Positions 14,781-21,865 of a stretch of 28,033 nt of DNA are shown here, one piece after another. The position numbers and the translations under genes were made by a program. Each line of letters begins with the position of its first letter. Positions within the stretch are counted from its first letter, which is position 1. The DNA comes from Pyrodictiaceae archaeon (GTDB lineage Archaea > Thermoproteota > Thermoprotei_A > Sulfolobales > Pyrodictiaceae): the NCBI GenBank assembly GCA_027043685.1, contig JALUFI010000267.1:1-28033 (forward strand), written 5' to 3'. The notes below the pieces were generated by a model that worked only from the letters and a program-made list of their open reading frames with translations, ran no database searches and was not told where the DNA came from.

Positions 14781-15062
14781 CAGCGAGGCTAGGGCCGAGA
14801 GGACGCCAACCCATAGGGCCTCCCCGCGGTCAAGCAAGCCTTTCCTAACGTATCGGTTCGCGAGCGGCACCGTGGCGGCGTAGCCGGCGATGGCTGCCGC
14901 AGCTGCCGCTGCGCAGCCCGTGGCGCTCACCGTGTAGCCGCCGGCGAGGCCCGCCGCTAGCGCGGTGAGGACGCGGATTGCTGAGAGGCGGAGCCTAGCC
15001 CTCCTCCGCTCCAGGTAGGCGCTTAACGGGTCTCGGGGGCTCCGAGGCGTCTCCGCGGGCAA
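14736..15062 (-). CDS. Small hydrophobic membrane protein
   Basis: A 108-residue protein with an Arg-rich N-terminus (YLERRRARLRLSAIR) and two or three Ala/Gly/Leu-rich membrane helices (about 29-47, 49-66 and 84-102). No family recognised. The only ordinary start is TTG at 15062, giving a 68-bp overlap with the end of the NFACT gene upstream on the same strand. The 3' end overlaps the convergent methyltransferase by 45 bp. Being squeezed between two real genes with alternating hydrophobic and charged parts favours a true coupled gene, but composition bias in GC-rich DNA could also produce this. Confidence 0.5.
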   Translation of the reverse strand: MPAETPRSPRDPLSAYLERRRARLRLSAIRVLTALAAGLAGGYTVSATGCAAAAAAAIAGYAATVPLANRYVRKGLLDRGEALWVGVLSALASLLIGLLLGGAAAHPP

Positions 15063-16995
15063 CCCTGAGCACCCTGGAGCGGCCGGGGAGCCTCAGCCTT
15101 ATCTCCTCGGCACTAAGCGCGTCCGCGAGCGGCCGATGCTCCTCGGGGAGCTTCCCCCTCAACAGCTTCTTCAGCCTAGCCGCGAGCCTGGATGGGTCCT
15201 CGTCGCCGGGCGCCAGGATTGCGTAGACGAGGCTCCTCCTCCTCACAAGCTCCGGAGGCCCAACTATGACCAGTGGGGCCCCCTCCTCGGAGGCGAGGCC
15301 TAGGGCGAGCCGGAGCTCCACGTTCCTCACGTAGTTCCTCTTACCGTAGACCATGAATGCTCCGCGTGCCAGGTACTCGCCGGGCGGCGGCGTCTTCGAG
15401 ACCTGGCTGCCCCACACCCAGTACACGTCAACCGAGCCTAGGCCCTCCTTCCAGGCCCTGGAGTAGGCTGCGGTGAGGAGGGCTGCCTCCCGGAGATCCT
15501 GCTCCGGCGGCTGCTCGCCCTCAGCGAACACCACCACGGCGGGAGCGCCGTGTATATCGGCATGCATGAATATCCTCTTCTCGTTGAGGTACCGCTTCAC
15601 GACTGACTCGTTCTGGCTTGCATCCCTGCCGCCTATAGCCAGGTAGCCGTGGCTCGTGACGAGCCAGTGGTACTTCTCGTACCACTCCTTCCTCCTCACC
15701 AGGGCACGGGCACGCCTCGCGGCCGCCTCCGCCTCGGCGCGGAGGCCCCGGAGCCTCTCCTCGAGCTCCCTGAGCGCCTTAAGGCCTCGCTTAATCTTGG
15801 CCTCCACCTCGCCCCTCTCCTTGCTCAGCTCCACGAGTAGCTGCGAGGGCTCAACCCGGATATCCACGGGGACCAGCTCACCCCCTATGCCGAGCATTAT
15901 GCGTCCCTGGCTTGGCTCCACGTCGACGACTCCGGGGCAGTTGCCCGGCACCGCCTCCCAGCCGCTCCGCTCCCTCAGCCTCCGCGCACACCCCACAGCC
16001 TCGTAGACGAGGTGCATATTCTCCCCAAGCAGTGTTATCAACTTGTCAAGTCTCTCGAGCCGCTCACGGAGTTTCTCAATGTTTCTCTTAGCCTTCTCTA
16101 TGCTGGCCTCCAGCCGCTTACGCTCAGCCTCTATCCCCTTGACGGCCTCCGCCTCCTCAACCCTCCGAAGCTCCTCAACGAAGTACGCGTCCAATGCGTC
16201 GCTTATGCTCTCAAACCTCTTCACGGTGTAGCCGTACTCCTCGGCCAGGCCCCGGGGCTCGAAGGGGACAACAGTGACCGCCAGGCCCTCGTCACCGTAT
16301 ACTATGTAGCCACGGGCCTGCAGCGCCTCGGCCTCAATGCGTCTAAGCTCCTCCAGGAGCTCCTCCACCGGCACCCTGTCCGCCGGCTCAGAGGGCTTCA
16401 TGCCCCTCCGCAGCAGCGCCTCCTCAACCACCTCCCCGGGGTAGCCGAGGCCACGTGCAAGCACCCTAGCCGCCTCGCCGCCGCGGCTAAGCAGCTCCCT
16501 CAGCTCCTCAACCCCCAGCTGGGAAGGGCGGCGGGGCCCACCAGGCGGCGGAGCATAGGGCGCCCCGCGGCGCAGGACACGGTCCCTCATCTCCCTGGCC
16601 TCGCTCAGCTGCAGAATCCTGCCGTCAGGCGATAGGAGGGCATAGACGCCCCGGGGGAGAACCTCTACGACTAGCCGGTAGACGCCGCTGCCGGCCTCAA
16701 CGCCGAGGACGAGTATGCGGTCAAACCCGAGCTGCTCCACGGAGACCACACGGCCCCCACGGATATGCTTCCTTATACCCATGACGGTTGGGGAGGGCAT
16801 ACCCTTGCCTCCTACATCGAATCTGGTCAAGTGGACCCTCACGCCCGGCACAGCGGCGACGCGGTAGTCGCCGCCGCTGCCCCGTAGCCGAAGCAGCAGG
16901 CCTCCACCAGGCATGTCATACACGTTCACCAGGCGCGCGCCGCTGAGGAGCCTGGAGGCCTCAGAGGCCACTGCGGCGACATCGAAGCTGCTCAT
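14995..16995 (-). CDS. rqcH: NFACT-family ribosome-rescue protein (Rqc2/NEMF/RqcH homolog)
   Basis: A 666-residue protein of the NFACT family, which binds the 60S/50S subunit with a stalled peptidyl-tRNA and in eukaryotes and bacteria adds C-terminal Ala(/Thr) tails. Domain order: NFACT-N (about 1-170), helix-hairpin-helix (about 175-215), a long coiled coil broken by a hairpin (about 265-320 and 385-425), and NFACT-R (about 440-560, with GGRDASQNE and FMHADIHGAPAVVVF). The tail-adding residues appear present: Asp5 in SSFDV and Asp92-Arg93 in LGFDRILVL. The frame is open to 17103, but ATG at 16993-16995 starts the conserved MSSFDVAAVASE, so I use it. Divergent from eS25 with a shared AT-rich element near 17069-17077. 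Confidence 0.92.
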   Translation of the reverse strand: MSSFDVAAVASEASRLLSGARLVNVYDMPGGGLLLRLRGSGGDYRVAAVPGVRVHLTRFDVGGKGMPSPTVMGIRKHIRGGRVVSVEQLGFDRILVLGVEAGSGVYRLVVEVLPRGVYALLSPDGRILQLSEAREMRDRVLRRGAPYAPPPGGPRRPSQLGVEELRELLSRGGEAARVLARGLGYPGEVVEEALLRRGMKPSEPADRVPVEELLEELRRIEAEALQARGYIVYGDEGLAVTVVPFEPRGLAEEYGYTVKRFESISDALDAYFVEELRRVEEAEAVKGIEAERKRLEASIEKAKRNIEKLRERLERLDKLITLLGENMHLVYEAVGCARRLRERSGWEAVPGNCPGVVDVEPSQGRIMLGIGGELVPVDIRVEPSQLLVELSKERGEVEAKIKRGLKALRELEERLRGLRAEAEAAARRARALVRRKEWYEKYHWLVTSHGYLAIGGRDASQNESVVKRYLNEKRIFMHADIHGAPAVVVFAEGEQPPEQDLREAALLTAAYSRAWKEGLGSVDVYWVWGSQVSKTPPPGEYLARGAFMVYGKRNYVRNVELRLALGLASEEGAPLVIVGPPELVRRRSLVYAILAPGDEDPSRLAARLKKLLRGKLPEEHRPLADALSAEEIRLRLPGRSRVLRVARGDASEPPRPVKRLPGAEEG

Positions 16996-17068
16996 GCTAC
17001 GTTTACGCTTAATCGGCAATGCCGGCTCTTCACCCCGGTGTAGGGGCGACGCGGCCAGGGAAACTAGT

Positions 17069-17077
17069 CTAATAAAG
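17069..17077. promoter_or_regulatory. Divergent TATA region between NFACT and eS25 genes
   Basis: CTAATAAAG is the only AT-rich stretch in the 123-bp gap upstream of both genes. On the plus strand it is 42 bp before the eS25 GTG. On the minus strand it predicts a leader of about 50 nt for the NFACT gene. A second AT-rich patch (17001-17012) is too close to the NFACT ATG. Confidence 0.35.
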
Positions 17078-17118
17078 CCCGGAGGAGCCCCGGGGGCTGC
17101 CAATGCGGGGGCTGAGGC

Positions 17119-17361
17119 GTGTCTGAGCGCGCGCGTGAGTTCACCGCATTCGTGCCCGAGAACGTCTACAAGAGGATAGCGAGGGATATTCGCCGCGAGA
17201 AGTACGTCACACCCTACATGATTGCCGAGAAGTACAGCATGACTATAAGCCTCGCTAAGCAGGTCCTGCGCCGCCTGGAGAAGGAGGGCATCGTTGAGCT
17301 ATACTCTCCCAGCAGGAGGGCCCCGCTCTACATAGTCAAGGCCAGCAAGGCCAAGAAGTAG
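17119..17361 (+). CDS. rps25e: Ribosomal protein eS25
   Basis: Small-subunit protein with a winged-helix fold. YVTPYMIAEKYSMTISLAKQ and VLRRLEKEGIVELYSPSRRAPLYIV match the archaeal eS25 core closely. At 80 residues it lacks the Lys-rich N-terminal extension of 20-30 residues seen in Sulfolobus and eukaryotic eS25. An in-frame TGA at 17113-17115 just before the GTG shows the extension is not encoded here, unless it is in another frame. The Lys-rich end (KASKAKK) is instead at the C-terminus. GTG at 17119 follows GAGGC. It is followed by a hairpin and T-run that probably end the transcript. Confidence 0.88.
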   Translation: MSERAREFTAFVPENVYKRIARDIRREKYVTPYMIAEKYSMTISLAKQVLRRLEKEGIVELYSPSRRAPLYIVKASKAKK

Positions 17362-17391
17362 GCCGCGCGTCGAGGAGCCCGGGTTCAAAAA

Positions 17392-17442
17392 GCACGGAGT
17401 ATATGCTCTGTGCCCCGCCTAGCGTTTGTCGTGCGCGTTTTT
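17392..17442 (+). terminator. Hairpin plus T-run after eS25
   Basis: GCACGGAG (17392-17399) pairs with CTCTGTGC (17406-17413), one G-T wobble, around a TATATG loop. A five-T run follows at 17438-17442. The T-run is the element archaeal RNA polymerase needs; the hairpin may be incidental. It lies between convergent genes. Confidence 0.45.
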
Positions 17443-17447
17443 GTGCT

Positions 17448-17684
17448 CTAGGCGAGCACTGGCTGCTCCAGGGCCTTCCTGCCCTCCTCGGTTATCTGGT
17501 AGACGCCCTCCTCAACCCTCTCCACGAGGCCTAGGCGGCGGAGCTTCCTCATCTTGGCGGCGACGCGGCGGGCGTCGAGCCCGGCCCTCTCAGCTATCTC
17601 CTTGGGCCTTGCGGGCCTGCCTAGCTCGGCGAGGGCACGGAGTATCGCGAGGTCTACCTCGTCGAGCTGGGTGCGGGCCGGCAT
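17448..17684 (-). CDS. Small winged-helix DNA-binding protein
   Basis: A 78-residue protein that is almost a bare winged helix: LDEVDLAILRALAELG (helix 1), RPKEIAERAGLDARRVAAKM (helix-turn-helix), LRRLGLVERVEEGVYQITEEG (recognition helix end plus beta wing). This is the layout of small archaeal MarR/ArsR-like or replication-associated winged-helix proteins, with no effector domain. ATG at 17684 is preceded by GGGGGTGG at good spacing, so I prefer it to the GTG at 17705. A TATA-like TTATAA lies at 17749-17754, so it probably has its own promoter downstream of priL. Target unknown; regulator is the default reading. Confidence 0.8.
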   Translation of the reverse strand: MPARTQLDEVDLAILRALAELGRPARPKEIAERAGLDARRVAAKMRKLRRLGLVERVEEGVYQITEEGRKALEQPVLA

Positions 17685-17748
17685 GCCCGGCCCACCCCCT
17701 TCCACCCAGCATCTCCGGTATAGAGACTAGGCAAGACGGGGAGCGTTC

Positions 17749-17754
17749 TTATAA
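17749..17754 (-). promoter_or_regulatory. TATA box for winged-helix gene
   Basis: Minus-strand GGTTATAAGAA has a good TATA core. A transcript start near 17727 would leave a leader of about 40 nt to the ATG at 17684 or about 20 nt to the GTG at 17705. Confidence 0.45.
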
Positions 17755-17790
17755 CCTTTACAGCTAGATAGCTACATCATCTACGAAGCG

Positions 17791-18975
17791 CTAACCGGTA
17801 CTACTCTCCCGCGCCGTAGCCCCTCTCCCCGCCTCGCCCCCGGAGCCGCCGCGCCTGGCGCCGCCGAGCCTGCGCAGGTTGCGGTAGTACGCCTGCACGG
17901 GGCTACGCGTCCCGCAGTCGGCTTTGCAGAGGCCCAGCGTCTTCATCTTCTCGCAGCTATAGGTGCGGTACTTCTTCCCGGAGCCCCTCAGGCCTGCAAG
18001 GTGCTCGACCTGGTACCTGGTTATCTTCTCCTTGAAGTCCGGCATGGAGCGGAACACGTCAACAACGTAGTCTATCTCGGCGCCTATGTTGAGTAGGAAA
18101 GTGGCTATAGCGAAGCGCTCGTGGTGGCTCAGGTGCTCGCCACGCCTAGCCCTCTCGATTATGTCGCGCATGCAGGGCGGGAAAGCCTCCTCAACAACAA
18201 CGCCCTGGGGCAGCTCCACGCGGCCCCCGCCGCCGCGTCCACGGGGCCTCGACGCCTCAGAGGCGAGGCGGCGAGCCTCCTCCAGCAACGCGCCCAGCTT
18301 CTCAGCCGCGCCCTTCTCGGCCGCCTCGGAGCCGAGGACCCTTATCCTCTCCTCGACGTAGGTGGTGAGGGCCTCCTTCACGAGCCTTGCCGCGCGGTGC
18401 TTGTCGAGGTAGACGTGGCCACCCTTGACGGGCAGGGCAGCCGGCTTCCACGCGTCGTCGCCCAGTAGGCGGCGCCCGTACCGGACATAGTCGAGGAAGC
18501 TCACGCTGTAGGGGTAGACGCGGTAAACCGGCGTCATGTTGACGATTGCTATGGCCTCCATGTACGCCCTCCTCTGGTCGAAGACGAGGCTCCTTATCCC
18601 TGCAAGCCTCCCGACCTCGGCCACAACACTATCCTCCATCCGCTGGAGCTCCGCATATCCACGCTCTGCCTCGGCGAGGGCGAGGCGGCTGACAAGCCAC
18701 CGGTTCCCCGTGAGGTAGGCGAGAACCGCGGCGGCGTAGAAGCCCAGGACCTCGCGGTCAAGGCTCTCATCCGGCCCGGGGACGCGGAGCCTGCGGACAG
18801 CGGCCCGGAGCCGCTCCAGGCCCCGCCGGCCAATCTCCTCAAGCCTCACGACAGCCTCCAGCGCCGAGACACCGTACCGGGCCCTAGCGACGCGCTCTGG
18901 GTCGGCGAAGAACGGGAACACCCTGAGATCCACGACCACGCCGCTGAGGCTCCTGGCGGCCAGCATAGCCATCAT
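17791..18975 (-). CDS. priL: DNA primase large subunit, Fe-S
   Basis: Regulatory subunit of the archaeal/eukaryotic primase. It partners with catalytic PriS to make RNA primers for replication. The N-terminal part (1-250) is helical with the YRVYPYSVSFLDYVRYGRR region. The C-terminal domain shows the four Fe-S cysteines: C268 (PPCM), C341 (YSCEKM), C350 and C354 (LCKADC), with HLSHHERFAIATFLLNIG between, typical of PriL. Length of 394 is normal. Three ATGs (codons 1, 2 and 4) could start it. A Ser/Gly/Arg tail after residue 370 looks disordered. Divergent from nucS. priS is not in this window. Confidence 0.93.
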   Translation of the reverse strand: MMAMLAARSLSGVVVDLRVFPFFADPERVARARYGVSALEAVVRLEEIGRRGLERLRAAVRRLRVPGPDESLDREVLGFYAAAVLAYLTGNRWLVSRLALAEAERGYAELQRMEDSVVAEVGRLAGIRSLVFDQRRAYMEAIAIVNMTPVYRVYPYSVSFLDYVRYGRRLLGDDAWKPAALPVKGGHVYLDKHRAARLVKEALTTYVEERIRVLGSEAAEKGAAEKLGALLEEARRLASEASRPRGRGGGGRVELPQGVVVEEAFPPCMRDIIERARRGEHLSHHERFAIATFLLNIGAEIDYVVDVFRSMPDFKEKITRYQVEHLAGLRGSGKKYRTYSCEKMKTLGLCKADCGTRSPVQAYYRNLRRLGGARRGGSGGEAGRGATARESSTG

Positions 18976-19154
18976 CCATCCCGCCGCGTACGGGGCCCCC
19001 TAGAGGGCCTGGAGACCCGCGGCGGCTAAGGTGCGCGCCGCGGGAGGGGGAGGGGTGGCTGGGAGCAACCCCTCAGACTCCTATACCGCTGCATCCGCGC
19101 GATAAGGGGGTAGGCTGGAGGTAACACCGCCGGGATAGAGGGGCCCTGGGCGCC

Positions 19155-19961
19155 TTGCCGCAGCTCTCACTAATGCTTAACCCATCGCTCCGTGAGGCCG
19201 CGGGCCTCATCGCCGACGCGGTGGCGAAGCACCGCCTCCTCATAGTGCTGGGTAGGTGCAGCGTGAGGTACACCGGCCGCGGGGCCTCGAGGCTCGGCCC
19301 CGGTGACCGCCTGGTCATAGTGAAGCCCGACGGCGCTGTCCTCGTCCACCGCCCCCGGGGCTACTCCCCGGTTAACTGGCAGCCCGAGAGCAGCAGCATA
19401 ACCGCCGAGGAGACCGGGGAGGGACTGCTCCTCCGCAGCGTCCGCGGCCGCCCCCGGGAAATACTCGAGGTGCTCTTCACCCGCCTAGACCTCGTACTAG
19501 CCGTCGACGGCCTCGAGGACACAGCGGAGTTCATCGAGTACCTCGACGAGTCCGAGATAAGAGACTACCTCGCCGAGCACCCAGAGGAGATAGAGGAGGG
19601 CCTCCACGTCATAAGGAAGGAGCGCCCAATAGGCGATGGATACGCAGACATAGTAGCAAGGGACAAGGAGGGCAACTACGTCGTAATAGAGGTTAAGAGG
19701 GTAACCGCCGGCAAGGACGCCGTCCTCCAACTCCACCGCTACGTGGAGACACTCCGCCGCGAGAACCCGGGCGCCAGGGTACGCGGCATACTCGTAGCAC
19801 CCGCCATAGCCAAGGACGCGAGAAGCCTTCTCAACAGCCTAGGCCTAGAATACCGGCAGATAGACATCCAGCGCCTCTACAGAAAGATAGCCGCAGCCCA
19901 AGCAAGAACAGTGACCCAGACACGCTCAATACTCGACTTCTTCAAGAAAACCAAACACTAA
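19155..19961 (+). CDS. nucS: Endonuclease NucS/EndoMS
   Basis: Mismatch-specific double-strand endonuclease of archaea and actinobacteria. The N-terminal DNA-binding/dimer domain shows LLIVLGRCSVRYTGRGASRL and RLVIVKPDGAVLVHRPRGY. The C-terminal RecB-like nuclease domain shows E144/E145, GYADIVARD (Asp165) and VVIEVKR (Glu179, Lys181). The extreme C-terminus QTRSILDFF (255-263) is a PIP-like motif (Ile259, Phe262, Phe263) for binding the PCNA clamp. At 268 residues it is slightly longer than typical. TTG at 19155 is the longest start; ATG at 19173 is as good. Divergent from priL, putting replication and mismatch repair genes head to head. Confidence 0.95.
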   Translation: MPQLSLMLNPSLREAAGLIADAVAKHRLLIVLGRCSVRYTGRGASRLGPGDRLVIVKPDGAVLVHRPRGYSPVNWQPESSSITAEETGEGLLLRSVRGRPREILEVLFTRLDLVLAVDGLEDTAEFIEYLDESEIRDYLAEHPEEIEEGLHVIRKERPIGDGYADIVARDKEGNYVVIEVKRVTAGKDAVLQLHRYVETLRRENPGARVRGILVAPAIAKDARSLLNSLGLEYRQIDIQRLYRKIAAAQARTVTQTRSILDFFKKTKH

Positions 19962-20033
19962 CATAAAAACACGCAGGCTAAAACAGGCAGGGGTTAGAGA
20001 AGAGGAGGAAGCCACGAGGGGCAGCCAGCGACG

Positions 20034-21860
20034 CTACTTCGCCGCCCCTATGTGTGCGAGGGCGCCACCGCTGCCGGTCAACAGCAGTGCAAGCACAGCC
20101 GCAGTTATCACAGTCAGTATAGCCGCGTGGAGGAAGCCCGACGCGAGGCTCTGATCCTGTATCTTCCCCGCCACGAGGCCGCTGAGCCAGGCATTGAACA
20201 CTGAGGCAAGCGAAGCTATGAGCAACAGGTTAGTTATGTTCTCCGGAGATATGTTGAGCCGGAGACCGCCAAGCGCCGCCATGCCGCCAGCTGCGCCGCC
20301 TATCACGCCGGCCTTAGACACGGCGGTTACAAGCATCGATACCGTCAACACGCTGGTAACAGCAACCATTATCGCGCCGAAGTAGGGCATCAACACGTAG
20401 GCACGCAGCCTCTTCCTCAACTGGTCCTCGATATCAACGAGTGTTGAGATGTACCTTGCAAGCGAGTCAAGCGTATGCGGGTTGCCGCCGCCAACCTCCA
20501 TAGCGTCGACGAGGAACCTCATGGTTACGCGGAGCACCCAGTTACGGTACCCACGTATAGCGTTCCTCACAGCCTTCTCTACATGAAGGCCCAGCGACAG
20601 CGCACCCGCAATCCTCTTAATTATCGGCGTCAGTGGGCCGTAGTCCCTCTCGGATAGCATTATTATGCTCTTCTCGGGGCTCAGCCCGGTACGCCTAACC
20701 TCGGAGAGGTCACGGAAGAAGTTGGCAAGGCTCCTGGAGATAGCCCTCTCCTTCCTAACCTTGGAGAGATACACCGCTGCAGGGCCGACGCTGACCGTTA
20801 TAAGCGCCGCCGCAGCAACCAAAGTGATGTTGCGGACATAGCCCACGTTGACGCCCTTGCCCGGGGGCGGGTGCAGGCCGCCGAGCAGGGACGCGCCCGC
20901 CAGGAACACCAGCACGGCGAGCGGCACTGTTACGAAGAGGTAGGCGTAGGGCTCTGTTATGTTCTCCTGGCTAGGTAGTAGCGAGCTAAGCATCATGATT
21001 ATCATTACTACGAGTAGTGGGAGCACCACGAAGCTGTAGAGTATGATACCCGCAGTGCCGCCGAGCCCACCCTTAGCTGATATTAGGCCGCTGATTATGA
21101 AGAATATGTAGAGCGAGAGTGTGCCGAGCACTGCGACCGCGGCATAGGCCTCTACGATGAAGCCCACGCGCTCGGCACGGTTCTTCAAATCCTCCATGCG
21201 GTTCTGGAAGACCTCCTGCGTACGTATCTCCAGGTAGTGCAGCACATCGCCGCCGGTACGTATAGTTGTAAGGTAGCCAAGCATGAAGTCACGGTAGAGC
21301 CTTGAGGGATGCCAGAGCGCGTTCCTCTCCAGCGCCGAGAGAATGTTCTGGCCAAATACCTTCACGTCCCTCATTATCCTAAGCGCTTCCTCCCTCAATG
21401 CCTTGAAGAGCCTAATATTGGTAAGCCTCTCGACGAGCTTCTCCGGCGACACACCACCATACGCCATAGCGGTCATGTACGCAGCGAAGAATGGGAACTC
21501 AAGATCCGTCTTCGAGGCCCTCTCCTGGGCCTTCGCCTCCGGGTAGTAGAGCCCCCAAGCGAACACAATACCGGGCGCCATAAGCGTAATCAAAACCATT
21601 ACAAGCCTAACGACTACATTACTTGTGAATATAAACGTGAAGAACGTTGCCGTGCCCAGGACGAAGACCGTGACGAAGAGGTTGAAGAGAAGCTTCGCGG
21701 CATAGAGCCTCGGGTGCACATTCATACCGGCGCGGCGCAGGGACTCGTGTAGCTTGAAGCTCCTAGCCAGCCTCTCGCCAAGGTCACCGAAGAGCGCCAG
21801 CGCTATGGCATCCGTTACCCCGGTAGCACCCATCCGCGCAGCCTGCCTAGAAACCGCCAA
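20034..21860 (-). CDS. Type IV pilus/archaellum-like membrane platform protein, two T2SF domains
   Basis: Inner platform of a type IV filament or secretion motor, FlaJ/TadC-like. The 608 residues hold two T2SF halves. The first runs from about residue 50 to 320, with paired helices at 57-105, the cytosolic KTDLEFPFFAAYMTAMAYGG and further helices near 245 and 280-305. The second runs from about 345 to 605, with RSLANFFRDLSEVRRTGLSPE as its cytosolic counterpart and helices near 490-515, 545-565 and 580-600. Double-T2SF platforms are common in archaeal pili. The TTG start at 21860 is supported by a perfect GGAGGTGATC ribosome-binding site (21869-21878) overlapping the end of the ATPase gene, so the two are coupled. 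It probably pairs with that ATPase. No prepilin seen. Confidence 0.88.
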   Translation of the reverse strand: MAVSRQAARMGATGVTDAIALALFGDLGERLARSFKLHESLRRAGMNVHPRLYAAKLLFNLFVTVFVLGTATFFTFIFTSNVVVRLVMVLITLMAPGIVFAWGLYYPEAKAQERASKTDLEFPFFAAYMTAMAYGGVSPEKLVERLTNIRLFKALREEALRIMRDVKVFGQNILSALERNALWHPSRLYRDFMLGYLTTIRTGGDVLHYLEIRTQEVFQNRMEDLKNRAERVGFIVEAYAAVAVLGTLSLYIFFIISGLISAKGGLGGTAGIILYSFVVLPLLVVMIIMMLSSLLPSQENITEPYAYLFVTVPLAVLVFLAGASLLGGLHPPPGKGVNVGYVRNITLVAAAALITVSVGPAAVYLSKVRKERAISRSLANFFRDLSEVRRTGLSPEKSIIMLSERDYGPLTPIIKRIAGALSLGLHVEKAVRNAIRGYRNWVLRVTMRFLVDAMEVGGGNPHTLDSLARYISTLVDIEDQLRKRLRAYVLMPYFGAIMVAVTSVLTVSMLVTAVSKAGVIGGAAGGMAALGGLRLNISPENITNLLLIASLASVFNAWLSGLVAGKIQDQSLASGFLHAAILTVITAAVLALLLTGSGGALAHIGAAK

Positions 21861-21865
21861 GGCGG

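Noticed and set aside
16996..17103. 36-residue N-terminal extension of the NFACT protein
   Set aside because: Family N-terminus MSSFDVAAVASE begins at ATG 16995; upstream residues are unrelated and cover the promoter region.
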